Source: Paraburkholderia lacunae (GTDB lineage: Bacteria > Pseudomonadota > Gammaproteobacteria > Burkholderiales > Burkholderiaceae). From it: DNA of 38,537 nt. Within the stretch, counting starts at the first letter, position 1. Each line of letters begins with the position of its first letter. This document shows, in pieces, positions 24,467-32,344 of this stretch. The notes beneath the pieces are model-generated. The model ran no database searches, was not told the DNA's origin, and was given only the letters and a program-made list of their open reading frames with translations. Position numbers and translations under genes: made by a program. The stretch spans positions 1-38,537 of the forward strand of contig NZ_QHKS01000046.1 of the NCBI RefSeq assembly GCF_003353175.1, in the 5' to 3' direction.

Positions 24467-24982
24467 TCAGAGTTCCTTGCAGTAGAAGGTTGTCCCGCAG
24501 AATTCACCATTGGGCATCAGTGCGTATTTCGGCACCGTTCCGACGCGCTGCCAGCCGGCACGCTCATAGAGTCGTTCGGCGTCACCGCCGGTCACGGTGT
24601 CGAGCACGAGCACATTCTTGCCTTCCTCCCGCGCAGCATGCTCGACAGCTACCATAAGACGCTGCGCGATTCAGCATCGTCGAGCCTTACGGTGTACCAG
24701 CATTTTCGCGATATCCGCGCGATGCGGCTGGTTCTCCGGCTGCGCGGTAATGATCTGTACCGTACCCACAATCTGTCCGCCTCCATCCTCGGCGATGAGC
24801 AGCACACGCGCACCGCGCGCAACACCATCGGCGACCTTGCGCCAGAACTCCACAGCTGTCTGACGCGCTATCGGTAGCATGAAGCTCACTGAGGCTCCGC
24901 CTTCGACACAGTCGATGAGCACATCGGCCAGCGCTTCCACGCATGCCGCAGCTTCGTTGGCACCGACGCGGCGCACGCTCAC
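24467..24982 (-). pseudogene. GNAT-family N-acetyltransferase with an in-frame nonsense codon
   Basis: Read through, this is a 171-codon GNAT acetyltransferase: MSVRRVGANEAAACVEALAD, then LLIAEDGGGQIVGTVQIITA, ADIAKMLVHRKARR, and after the stop IAQRLMVAVEHAAREEGKNV and GGDAERLYERAGWQRVGTVP, ending TFYCKEL. A TGA (plus-strand tca at 24671-24673) interrupts the acetyl-CoA binding loop exactly where relatives have R-x-x-G-I-A. The codons read TGC TGA where CGC GGA (Arg-Gly) is expected. Everything else is intact and in one frame, so the loss is recent or a read error. An ATG four codons downstream of the stop (LMVAVEH) could only give a non-functional C-terminal piece. Confidence 0.8.
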
Positions 24983-25115
24983 ATTGTCGATCTTCCGTTT
25001 CCCCTGAGATCTTTGATGGAGAGAGCTGTCAACGCCACGAGGTAACGCGCGGGCTTCCGGGTTGGGTTGCGGTATGAGATGGGACCGTCCACCCGACTCG
25101 TTACGGCCATTCAGC

Positions 25116-25249
25116 TCATATACCTGAGATGTTCAGGCAGAGCATCGCCACACCAACCTTGTGCCACGGATTGCGGCGGCGAGGAAACTGAATCGCTACC
25201 ACGGTACCGATGGACATCACGGCGCTTGCGAACGCGAGCAGAGCATGCA
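25116..25249 (-). CDS. Possible 44-residue membrane peptide
   Basis: Minus-strand ORF starting at ATG 25249 with GGAG eight bases upstream. The peptide has one hydrophobic helix (MHALLAFASAVMSIGTVVAI), a basic patch (QFPRRRNPWHK) and a second short hydrophobic part (VGVAMLCLNISGI). Composition and ribosome binding site look right for a real small membrane protein, but I recognise no family. It is divergent from the glutamine transport operon. Confidence 0.4.
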
Positions 25250-25674
25250 TTAGGGATTCTCCAGGTAAGGTAAAGGGGCGCATGGGCGGCCCTACCATTC
25301 CCATACGGCACTTCCGCGAAAGTTTCACCCCACAGGCGACAAAAATTCTTGACGGGCTGCAAGGCGAATGGCTGATGTCGGCCGGACTGAGCCGGACGGA
25401 CCCGCGCCGGGATGCAAAGTCGGGCTTCGAAGGGGTCTTGACGACAGCTCTAACGCGATGTCCAGGGTTAACCCGCAAAGAAACGCGTGTTGTCACGTCA
25501 TGGTTTTCACCAACGAAAATACCTGTTGCCAAACTTTTTGTTGTCGTAGTATCTGCCGTGACAACACATGTTGCCGAACAGGCGGGTTGTGCATCGCATG
25601 TTGCGACGCCGCCCGGTGTTAGTCAGCCGCCCCTTGGCGCTGCCAGGGGCATTGCTCACCACCGCGGAGAATTT
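25250..25674. other. Upstream region of the glutamine transport operon
   Basis: 425 bases. A plus-strand frame is open through most of it (it joins the binding-protein gene in frame from 25210), but the sequence before 25675 lacks protein-like character. The true start, with a signal peptide, is at 25675. The region contains the inverted repeats described at 25487-25567. Confidence 0.5.
25487..25567. promoter_or_regulatory. Inverted 11-bp repeats upstream of the ABC transporter operon
   Basis: GTGTTGTCACG at 25487-25497 is the exact reverse complement of CGTGACAACAC at 25557-25567. A third, shorter TGTTGTC is at 25539-25545 and pairs with GACAACA at 25560-25566. Each 10-bp site is itself close to palindromic (GTG-TTGT-CAC). 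The sites lie 108-190 bases before the binding-protein start, a suitable place for operators that bind cooperatively. The regulator is unknown. Confidence 0.5.
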
Positions 25675-26427
25675 ATGGGACGTCGATCTTTCCTCATGTC
25701 TATGGTTGCTGTCGCCATGCTCGGCACGACCCTCGCCCACGCCGACAACAAAGAACTCATCGTCGGCACCGATACCTCGTTCATGCCTTTCGAATTCAAG
25801 CAGGGCGACAAGTATGTCGGTTTCGATCTCGACCTGTGGGCGGAAATTGCAAAAGATCAGGGCTGGACCTACAAGATTCAGCCGATGGACTTCAGCGGCC
25901 TGATTCCGGCCTTGCAAACGCAGAACATCGACGTCGCGCTCTCGGGCATGACGATCAAGGAAGAACGCAAGAAGGCGATCGACTTCTCCGACCCGTACTA
26001 CGACAGCGGGCTCGCCGCGATGGTGCAAACCGGGAACACCAGCATCAAATCCATCGACGACCTGAACGGCAAAGTCATCGCGGCCAAAACCGGCACGGCC
26101 ACCATCGACTGGATCAAGGCGCACCTGAAGCCCAAGGAAATTCGCCAGTTCCCGAACATCGACCAGGCCTATCTTGCGCTGGAAGCCGGCCGGGTGGACG
26201 CCGCCATGCACGACACGCCGAACGTGCTCTATTTCGTCAGCACCGCGGGCAAAGGCAAGGTGCAGGTCGCCGGCACGCCGGTCAGCGGTGACAAGTACGG
26301 CATCGGTTTTCCGAAGGGCAGTCCGATCGTCGCCAAGGTCAACCAGGAGTTGGCCAAGATCAAAGCCGACGGCCGCTACGCGACGCTGTACAAGAAGTGG
26401 TTCGGCTCGGAGCCGCCCAAGTCGTAA
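25675..26427 (+). CDS. glnH: Polar amino acid (glutamine) ABC transporter, periplasmic binding protein
   Basis: 250 residues from ATG 25675 (GGAG at about 25666). Signal peptide of 23 residues (MGRRSFLMSMVAVAMLGTTLAHA). The mature protein is a type 3 solute-binding protein very like E. coli GlnH: LIVGTDTSFMPFEFKQGDKY, VGFDLDLWAEIAKDQGWTYK, then FSGLIPALQTQNIDVALSGM, KKAIDFSDPYYDSGL and LYKKWFGSEPP. It captures the amino acid in the periplasm and delivers it to the permease encoded next. Glutamine specificity is inferred from overall similarity and gene order. Confidence 0.92.
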   Translation: MGRRSFLMSMVAVAMLGTTLAHADNKELIVGTDTSFMPFEFKQGDKYVGFDLDLWAEIAKDQGWTYKIQPMDFSGLIPALQTQNIDVALSGMTIKEERKKAIDFSDPYYDSGLAAMVQTGNTSIKSIDDLNGKVIAAKTGTATIDWIKAHLKPKEIRQFPNIDQAYLALEAGRVDAAMHDTPNVLYFVSTAGKGKVQVAGTPVSGDKYGIGFPKGSPIVAKVNQELAKIKADGRYATLYKKWFGSEPPKS

Positions 26428-26490
26428 TCGTCTCCAGCAGGACGCGCAGCGAAACCCGCTGCGCGACGACGACTCAACCAGGAGCGGTGT

Positions 26491-27147
26491 GTGGAATTTG
26501 ATTGGTCAGTTATCTGGACTGCTCTTCCGGACTTGATGGCCGGCGTGAAATTGACGGTGTTCATTGCGTTCATGGGACTGCTCGGCGGGTTTGTCGTCGG
26601 CGTCATGGCCGGGATGTTCCGCGCATACGGCCCCCTCGCGTTCAACGTCATTGCGCAGGTCTATATCGAACTCATTCGTGGTACGCCGATTGTGGTTCAG
26701 GTGATGTTTCTTTACTTTGCGCTGCCGCTGCTCGTGCACATCAGGATCGACGGGTTCACCGCCGCGATCATCGCGATCACGGTGAACTCAGGCGCCTACC
26801 TGGCCGAGGTCGTGCGCGGGGCGTTGCTGTCCATTCCCAAGGGTTTGATGGAAGCCGGCCTCGCCATGGGATTGTCGATGCCGCGCGTGCTGCTGAAAAT
26901 CATCGGGCCTCTGGCGTTTCGCCGGCTGATTCCGCCATTGGGCAACCAATGCATCGTGAGTCTGAAGGATACGTCGCTGTTCATCGTCATCGGCGTAGGC
27001 GAACTGACGCGCAAAGGTCAGGAAATCATTGCCGGGAATTTTCGTGCGGTCGAAATCTGGTCTGCCGTCGCCGTGATTTATCTGGTCCTCACGGGTGTGA
27101 TGACGCTGTCGTTGCGTCTCGTTGAAAGAAGGATGCGCATACTATGA
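26491..27147 (+). CDS. glnP: Polar amino acid (glutamine) ABC transporter permease
   Basis: 218 residues from GTG 26491, preceded by AGGAG. HisM/GlnP-type permease with about five helices (LMAGVKLTVFIAFMGLLGGF, IVVQVMFLYFALPLLV) and the EAA loop for ATPase docking, EAGLAMGLSMPRVLLKIIGP, followed by LAFRRLIPPLGNQ. An early ELIRGTPIVVQ segment is diagnostic of the amino acid permease group. It overlaps the ATPase gene by four bases. Confidence 0.92.
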   Translation: MEFDWSVIWTALPDLMAGVKLTVFIAFMGLLGGFVVGVMAGMFRAYGPLAFNVIAQVYIELIRGTPIVVQVMFLYFALPLLVHIRIDGFTAAIIAITVNSGAYLAEVVRGALLSIPKGLMEAGLAMGLSMPRVLLKIIGPLAFRRLIPPLGNQCIVSLKDTSLFIVIGVGELTRKGQEIIAGNFRAVEIWSAVAVIYLVLTGVMTLSLRLVERRMRIL

Positions 27148-27872
27148 GCATGGTCGAATTCCAAAGCGTCTCGAAGAGCTTCGGCCACGTGCCTGTGCTC
27201 AAGAACATCAATCTTCGCATCGAGAACGGCGAAGTGGTGGTGATCGTCGGGCCTTCGGGCTCGGGCAAGTCGACCCTGCTTCGCTGCATCAATGCACTCG
27301 AAAAAATCAGCGGCGGCGAACTGCTCGTCGATGGTTTGAGCGTCAAAGGCCATGCGTCGGACATACGCACGATTCGCCTGGAAGCCGGCATGGTGTTTCA
27401 GCAGTTCAACCTGTTTCCACAGATGACCGCGCTCGAAAACGTCATGTTCGGGCCGATTCAGGTCCGCGGCGCTACGCGTGCCGAAGCGCGTGACCAGGCG
27501 ATGGCGCTGCTCGACAAAGTCGGGCTCGAATCGCGGGCCAATCACTATCCGTCGGAGTTGTCCGGTGGGCAACAGCAGCGCGTTGCGATCGCGCGCGCAC
27601 TCGCTATCAGGCCGAAGCTGATGCTCTTCGATGAACCGACGTCTGCGCTCGATCCCGAGCTTCGTCACGAAGTGCTCAAGGTCATGCAGGACCTCGCGAC
27701 GGAAGGCATGACGATGGTCGTCGTCACGCATGAGATCGGCTTCGCGAAGCGGGTGGGGACACGTCTGCTGTTCATGGACAACGGTGGAATTGCAGAGGAC
27801 GGCGAGCCGGCGGCGCTGATCGACAGCCCGCCTACGCAACGATTGAAGGACTTTTTGAGGCATGTGTCCTAG
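27144..27872 (+). CDS. glnQ: Polar amino acid (glutamine) ABC transporter ATPase
   Basis: 242 residues, ATG overlapping the permease stop (ATGA). Walker A VGPSGSGKSTLLRCINALE, Q loop MVFQQFNLFPQMTALENVMF, signature LSGGQQQRVAIARALA, Walker B KLMLFDEPTSALDPELRHEV and switch His in VVVTHEIGFAKRVG. Complete and typical in length. It energises uptake through the GlnP-like permease. Confidence 0.94.
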   Translation: MSMVEFQSVSKSFGHVPVLKNINLRIENGEVVVIVGPSGSGKSTLLRCINALEKISGGELLVDGLSVKGHASDIRTIRLEAGMVFQQFNLFPQMTALENVMFGPIQVRGATRAEARDQAMALLDKVGLESRANHYPSELSGGQQQRVAIARALAIRPKLMLFDEPTSALDPELRHEVLKVMQDLATEGMTMVVVTHEIGFAKRVGTRLLFMDNGGIAEDGEPAALIDSPPTQRLKDFLRHVS

Positions 27873-28138
27873 TTGAGGTCGTGCTTTGGATGCGGGCCCT
27901 GACGCCTAGTTTATTTTTGCCTCAGCATATCAAGTCAGGCACGGCCCAAGTACAAGGAAAGGGCGATTTCTTTGAACGCCACGCTGGCAGATTAGAGACG
28001 TGTCCGAACCGCACGCTTGCCGCCTGAGTCTTCGCCGAATTTCTTTTGAAGAAACTGGGCGACACGATGACAAACCCCTCACCGAGCCATGTCACGCGAT
28101 AAGTTCGTCACCGTACCCAGGGCGGGCTAAGCGTAAGA
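27873..28138. other. Intergenic region after the transporter operon
   Basis: About 265 bases with no gene. It contains an AT-rich run (tttatttttg, about 27910-27919) but no paired stem before it. Nothing else was seen. Confidence 0.35.
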
Positions 28139-28267
28139 GTCGATTTGCGTTTCGCAACAGTGCTCGCCTCAGTACACGAACGACCGGGCAAAGACTGGAG
28201 TTTCGTCGAATTGGTGAAGATCGCAGGCATGTCGCGTGCGACCTTCGCCCTTTATTGCAAAGATGTG
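28139..28267 (+). pseudogene. Remnant of an AraC-family regulator
   Basis: A frame with no start reads VDLRFATVLASVHERPGKDW, then SFVELVKIAGMSRATFALYC. This is the first helix-turn-helix of an AraC/XylS DNA-binding domain, of the cupin-type group where DPRlxxaLxxmHxxPxxxWtveeLAxxAgMSRsxFaxrF is usual. The frame then degrades (KDVASLSTES). The sensor half and the second helix-turn-helix are missing. It is probably a leftover of the former regulator of the SDR gene downstream. Confidence 0.6.
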
Positions 28268-28325
28268 GCTAGTCTATCGACCGAGTCCGGTCGAGACGGC
28301 CTCTTTGTCTGTTGCGGCTGAAACG

Positions 28326-28736
28326 TCAATCTCCCGTCTCTCTTTTCTTGCGCAGCGCGCGCAATTCCGGTTCATGTTTTTCGGCCCATTGCCAAACGCC
28401 GCAAAACGCAGCGCACAGGCCCGTTCCCAGTTCGGTGAGCGAATACTCGACGCGCGGCGGGACCTCCGGATACACAGTTCGCAGCACGAGCCCGTTCGCC
28501 TCCATTTCCCGCAATGTCTTCGTCAGCATGCGCTGGCTGATCGAACCCACCAGCTCACCCACGCGCGTAAAGCGCAACACGCCGTTCTGAACCAGTACCT
28601 CGAGCACGCACATCGTCCACTTGTCCGCCACGCGACCGAGCACGTCGAGCACAAGCGCGTCCAGCTCCGCAGTGGACGAGCGTCCCTGAACAGATTTGAA
28701 CACCACCCGACGACCTGGTTGTTTGCCTTTCACCAT
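28326..28736 (-). CDS. HxlR-family transcriptional regulator
   Basis: 136 residues. Winged helix-turn-helix of the HxlR type: LDVLGRVADKWTMCVLEVLV, then RFTRVGELVGSISQRMLTKT and LREMEANGLVLRTVYPEVPP, then RVEYSLTELG. The first 25 residues are a basic extension. HxlR regulators usually repress a divergent redox gene. Here the divergent neighbour is a short-chain dehydrogenase, with 109 bases between them containing AATCGG-N10-CCGATT (28777-28798). Confidence 0.9.
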   Translation of the reverse strand: MVKGKQPGRRVVFKSVQGRSSTAELDALVLDVLGRVADKWTMCVLEVLVQNGVLRFTRVGELVGSISQRMLTKTLREMEANGLVLRTVYPEVPPRVEYSLTELGTGLCAAFCGVWQWAEKHEPELRALRKKRETGD

Positions 28737-28776
28737 TGCCTGATCCCATTAGTTACATATGTGTTCGTACTGCACA

Positions 28777-28798
28777 AATCGGTGCCTACTTCCCGATT
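28777..28798. promoter_or_regulatory. Inverted repeat between HxlR and SDR genes
   Basis: AATCGG (28777-28782) and CCGATT (28793-28798), 6-bp arms with a 10-bp spacer, so arm centres lie 16 bases apart (about one and a half helical turns). It is 40-70 bases before the SDR start and could be the HxlR operator. Confidence 0.35.
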
Positions 28799-28845
28799 GA
28801 GAGTATTTGGCATACGCTAGCACAGGCTCATACAGGAGAACAGTC

Positions 28846-29616
28846 ATGCAGACTAGCGGAAACACGATTCTGATCACCGGTGGCGGCTCAGGCATCGGGC
28901 GCGCGCTGGCGGAAGCATTTCATCGTCGCGGTAACCGGGTCATCGTTGCAGGGCGTCGCGCGTCGGCACTGGACGACGTCGCACGCGCGAATCCGGGCAT
29001 CGAGGCTGTCGTGCTGGACGTCACGGATCCGCAGGACATCGCCCGCGTTGCGGCGAAGATCGCGGGCGACTATCCGACGTTGAACGCGCTCGTCAACAAC
29101 GCCGGCATCATGCAGCCCGAAGACTGGCGTGCGATCGACGTCAACGCCGGCATCGCCGAGGCGACGATCGCCACGAACCTGATCGCTCCCATTCGTCTCA
29201 CGGCCGCGCTGTTGCCGTTGCTGCGCAAACAGGCGAAATCGACTGTGCTGAACGTTTCGTCGGGACTGGCATTCCTGCCGCTCGCATTCACGCCGACCTA
29301 CAGCGCCACCAAGGCGGCCATTCATTCGTTCAGCGACTCTTTGCGCTATCAACTTGCCGGCACGGGAGTGGACGTCGTCGAGATCGTCCCGCCGTACGTC
29401 CAGACTGAACTGATGGGCGAGCAGCAGGCAATCGATCCCAATGCGATGCCGCTCACGGAGTTCATCGACGAAGTGATGTCGATTCTGGATGCGCAGCCGG
29501 ACGTTCGCGAAGTGCTCGTTAAACGCGTGCTGCCGCTGCGCTTTGCGGCCGAGCAGGGCTACGACGGTTATGCAAAGCAGTTCGCGGACCTCAACGACCA
29601 TTTCTCTGTCAGGTAG
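28846..29616 (+). CDS. Short-chain dehydrogenase/reductase (DltE-like)
   Basis: 256 residues from ATG 28846, preceded by AGGAGA. Classical SDR: NAD(P)-binding TGGGSGIGRALAEAFHRRG near residue 12, NNAGIMQPEDW, catalytic Ser in VLNVSSGLAFLPLAF and Tyr/Lys in PTYSATKAAIHSFSDSLRYQ. The sequence resembles the DltE-like oxidoreductases often regulated by HxlR in proteobacteria. The substrate is not evident. It is monocistronic and divergent from the HxlR gene. Confidence 0.9.
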   Translation: MQTSGNTILITGGGSGIGRALAEAFHRRGNRVIVAGRRASALDDVARANPGIEAVVLDVTDPQDIARVAAKIAGDYPTLNALVNNAGIMQPEDWRAIDVNAGIAEATIATNLIAPIRLTAALLPLLRKQAKSTVLNVSSGLAFLPLAFTPTYSATKAAIHSFSDSLRYQLAGTGVDVVEIVPPYVQTELMGEQQAIDPNAMPLTEFIDEVMSILDAQPDVREVLVKRVLPLRFAAEQGYDGYAKQFADLNDHFSVR

Positions 29617-29809
29617 AACCGCTGCGCGGCAGGTGCCTCGATGTACCACTCACGGACCTGCCGCGTCAGGTGCTCAAACTACTGGGCGTATCAGAGCGCG
29701 TGTTTCGCGCGCCGGAGTAGCCAGTGCAATTCGCGTCGAATTGTGTCGTCGACATGCGCAATGTCAGTCGGGATGCCGGTTAAAGACGCGATGCATCGGG
29801 TACAAATGC
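29617..29809. other. Intergenic stretch between convergent genes
   Basis: 193 bases. A start-less frame ends LKLLGVSERVFRAPE then a stop, perhaps a gene fragment, but it is too short to identify. Confidence 0.25.
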
Positions 29810-30952
29810 TCAGACCTCATTGGGCAAGATCAGGAACTTCTCGCCCGTGGCGCGCACCGCGTACTGCGCGATGACGTTGGCCTGCAGCACCTCGGCCAGT
29901 GAGACGTGCCGCGAGTAGTGGCTGGCAAACGTGGTCTTCAGTTCCCGGCAGACCCGGTCCTTCAGACGCTGCATGACCACTGGACCGACCTTGCTCATGA
30001 AGGACATGATCAGCCAGCCGCCCATCGACCAGGCCATTCCGAATGTGCGTGAGAACTGCGTGGGGCTTGAGTCCAGCATGCCGTACAGATACACCTGCTT
30101 GAGGGTCGATGAACCGTAACGGCTGTATTCCGTGGCCGTGCTGCTGATGGCCGCTTCCATGCAGCCGAGAATCTGTCCGCTGAGCTTGCCGCCGCCGACG
30201 GCGTCGAAAGCGATTGTGGCGCCGGTGGCGGCCAGTGCTTCGGTCAGATCACTCATGAAGCTTGGCGCACTGCTGTCGCACACATAGGTGGCGCCTTGCT
30301 CGCGCAAGAGCTTCGCCTGTTCCGGCTTGCGCACGATGTTGACCAGCTTGACACCGTCGGCCTGACAGAGCCGGTTGAGCATCTGACCCAGGTTCGACGC
30401 CGCGGCGGTGTGAACCAGCGCGCTATGTCCCTCGCTGCGCATCGTCTCGAGCATTCCCAGCGCCGTCAGTGGGTTGACGAACGCCGACGCGCCATCCACC
30501 GCACTCGTATCGTCGGTCAGCACCATGCACTGCTCGACCGGTACGCAGCGATATTGCGAGTACATCGCATTGCCCATCGCGGCCACTCTGCGGTTCAGCA
30601 GCGCTTGCGCGGCGGGTGACGAGCCGGCGGCCACTACCAGCCCGGCCCCTTCGATGCCGACTGGCAGCAAACGATCGAGCCGTGCCGTGAGCCCCCGCAT
30701 GGTCGCCTCCGGAATCGCCGCCGTCACAACGGGACGCTCGGCAGTGCCCGTTACTTTGATGGTCGACAGATCCGCAGGACCCAGCAACAAGCCGAGATCG
30801 GACGGATTGATCGGTGCGGCGTCGACCCGGATCAGGACTTCGTCGGGTCCTGGCTCACGTACCGGCTCGTCGACCAATGACAGTTCCAGTTGTCCTGCGC
30901 GCGTGATCAGCGACCGCAGTTGCAGACCGGAGTGTGGGATGGGGTAGCTCAT
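29810..30952 (-). CDS. MDR-superfamily zinc-binding-type dehydrogenase
   Basis: 380 residues with GGAGG before the ATG. GroES-like part: EVLIRVDAAPINPSDLGLLL, GIEGAGLVVAAGSS. Nucleotide-binding part: ALVHTAAASNLGQMLNRLCQ, where the usual GxGxxG is AAASNLG, then VKLVNIVRKPEQAKLLREQG and IAFDAVGGGKLSG. The last 110 residues (YGSSTLKQVYLYGMLDSSPT and on) are typical of a subgroup of long, zinc-free MDR proteins. The reaction is probably reduction of a quinone or enone with NADPH; this is family inference. No operon partner. Confidence 0.85.
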   Translation of the reverse strand: MSYPIPHSGLQLRSLITRAGQLELSLVDEPVREPGPDEVLIRVDAAPINPSDLGLLLGPADLSTIKVTGTAERPVVTAAIPEATMRGLTARLDRLLPVGIEGAGLVVAAGSSPAAQALLNRRVAAMGNAMYSQYRCVPVEQCMVLTDDTSAVDGASAFVNPLTALGMLETMRSEGHSALVHTAAASNLGQMLNRLCQADGVKLVNIVRKPEQAKLLREQGATYVCDSSAPSFMSDLTEALAATGATIAFDAVGGGKLSGQILGCMEAAISSTATEYSRYGSSTLKQVYLYGMLDSSPTQFSRTFGMAWSMGGWLIMSFMSKVGPVVMQRLKDRVCRELKTTFASHYSRHVSLAEVLQANVIAQYAVRATGEKFLILPNEV

Positions 30953-31433
30953 GAATCCTCCTTGTTCAGAAACGTTCGGATACCTATAGGCGAACTAGTC
31001 TGAATATTGAATTTTTGGCCATGACCTGTTTCCTGCGCTCTTTTGCGAGGGCGCAGTCCGACGTAGTTGCTAGCGCTCATCAAGCACTCTTGAATCAGGC
31101 ACGAGAACGGCGCGGACCGCCTCAAGGACCGGCTTGCATGGCAGGTGCGCTCTACATTTGACGCCCGGACAGAACCTGTTAGCGCAGTGTCCCCAAGTGC
31201 TCCCCAAAATTGAGTTCAAGGTCGCTCCGAGTGCCAATGCCACGCTGCCTCAATAGTGCTCCAACTTCCTGGGTGCCAGGCCATTGAAAGGTGCCGAAGA
31301 AGAGCTTTTGCGTAGCATCCAGGTCTTCGGAAGGACGAGCTTCACGATGCGCTTGCGAACAAGTCAGTCTATGCGCTCGCGGCAGTTGCTTTTTCTTGGT
31401 ATTACAGCAACCGAAAATGCGTCGGCTTGACGG
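30953..31433. other. 480-base intergenic region
   Basis: There is a hairpin CTGCGCTC-ttttgc-GAGGGCGCAG at 31033-31056 and no clear gene. The boundary between ordinary metabolic genes and the GH24/LprI island lies in this stretch, but I found no att repeat or tRNA. Confidence 0.35.
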
Positions 31434-31853
31434 TCAATTGCATCGGCGGATCGATCCGATGACCTTCGTCATGCGGTCGGTCTCTGCCGCCTGACAGGCG
31501 GCAATTTCCATCGGCACAATGGAGCCACCCCCGTTTTCCGCCTCGGCAGATTTCTTGCAACTTGCATCCCGGCGTTTCTTCCACACGGCGATTTTGTGTT
31601 CCAGGCGCGCTTTGCAGCCCGGGGATGTTCCGGCCTTCTCGTCGAGGACGTCATGCAGCTTCTGCTCGGCAACCACCCTGTCGCGCCATGCGCAGAAGTT
31701 CAGGCTTGTCTGGTTCGCGTCGCAGTTCGCGAGCATGCCCTGCACCTCGCTCGCCGGCAGTCCGCTCTGCTGCGAGATTACATCAGCGGGATCAGGGGTA
31801 TCAGCAAATGCCGACGAGCACGCGAGTGCAAGTACCAGGAGCGCGCGCTTCAT
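31434..31853 (-). CDS. LprI/DUF1311-type periplasmic protein (lysozyme inhibitor-like), likely immunity partner
   Basis: 139 residues from ATG 31853. Signal peptide MKRALLVLALACSSAFA, then a cysteine-rich mature part with six cysteines. It follows the DUF1311/LprI pattern: NCDANQTSLNFCAWRDRVVA, AVWKKRRDASCKKSAEAENG, then GGSIVPMEIAACQAAETDRM, the GGSI-PM segment being especially diagnostic. LprI of Mycobacterium tuberculosis is a lysozyme inhibitor. The start overlaps the stop of the muramidase gene upstream (ATGA on the minus strand), so the two are made together. The natural inference is that it protects the cell's own periplasm from the muramidase. Confidence 0.8.
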   Translation of the reverse strand: MKRALLVLALACSSAFADTPDPADVISQQSGLPASEVQGMLANCDANQTSLNFCAWRDRVVAEQKLHDVLDEKAGTSPGCKARLEHKIAVWKKRRDASCKKSAEAENGGGSIVPMEIAACQAAETDRMTKVIGSIRRCN

Positions 31854-32344
31854 CGGACACCCTGCTTGAATGGCGCAGCCTCTTCGCGGCGACGGTTCAC
31901 AAGCCCATTCACGCGACGCGGTGGCAGACGGTGCCCCTGTGCGTCGCGAGGGTGCACATAGACGCAAAGCGCCATGTTGCTTGCGACCAGCGCATTGTTG
32001 CCACTGTTAGCAGCAACAAATGTGTCGCGCGACCCGCTTTCGCCGGAGTTATAGGCGAAGCTCACCAGCGCATCGAACTGATCCTGTGTGAGTTCGTGGT
32101 CTCGCACGTTGCTTCGAACGATCTGTTCGGTCAGTCGCACCTTCGTGGCGAGTTGCGCGTTGACCTGCGCGATCGACACCGGGCGTTGCAGCTCTTCGGC
32201 GGAGCAGAACCCGAGGTGGGCAAGTGTGCCTACTCCGTAGGTGCAGTTGTTCGCTACATCGTTGTAATAGTTCATCACGGCACCTTCCCGATGGCGCAAA
32301 TCCGCCCAGCCAGCGGAGCTCAGGCGCTTTGATTCATTCGGCAT
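31850..32344 (-). CDS. GH24-family lysozyme/muramidase
   Basis: 164 residues. T4-lysozyme-type glycoside hydrolase cleaving peptidoglycan. The E-x8-D-x5-T triad is exact: E20, D29, T35 in HREGAVMNYYNDVANNCTYG. Further hallmarks are GVGTLAHLGFCSAEELQRPV, LTQDQFDALVSFAYNSGESG and the end VNRRREEAAPFKQ. The cysteines and the TLAHxGxC region are typical of a GH24 group often found with type VI secretion genes as well as in prophages. It has no signal peptide, so it needs a secretion system or a holin. GAGGA precedes the ATG. It is directly coupled to the LprI-type gene. Confidence 0.85.
   Translation of the reverse strand: MPNESKRLSSAGWADLRHREGAVMNYYNDVANNCTYGVGTLAHLGFCSAEELQRPVSIAQVNAQLATKVRLTEQIVRSNVRDHELTQDQFDALVSFAYNSGESGSRDTFVAANSGNNALVASNMALCVYVHPRDAQGHRLPPRRVNGLVNRRREEAAPFKQGVR

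Noticed and set aside
24671..24673. TGA in the GNAT gene as a selenocysteine codon
   Set aside because: GNAT enzymes have no selenocysteine at this loop, the expected residue is Gly, and I see no selenocysteine-insertion hairpin just downstream.
31562..32332. 256-codon plus-strand frame over the LprI and GH24 genes
   Set aside because: It is antisense to two genes with clear family motifs and has no domain or ribosome binding site of its own.
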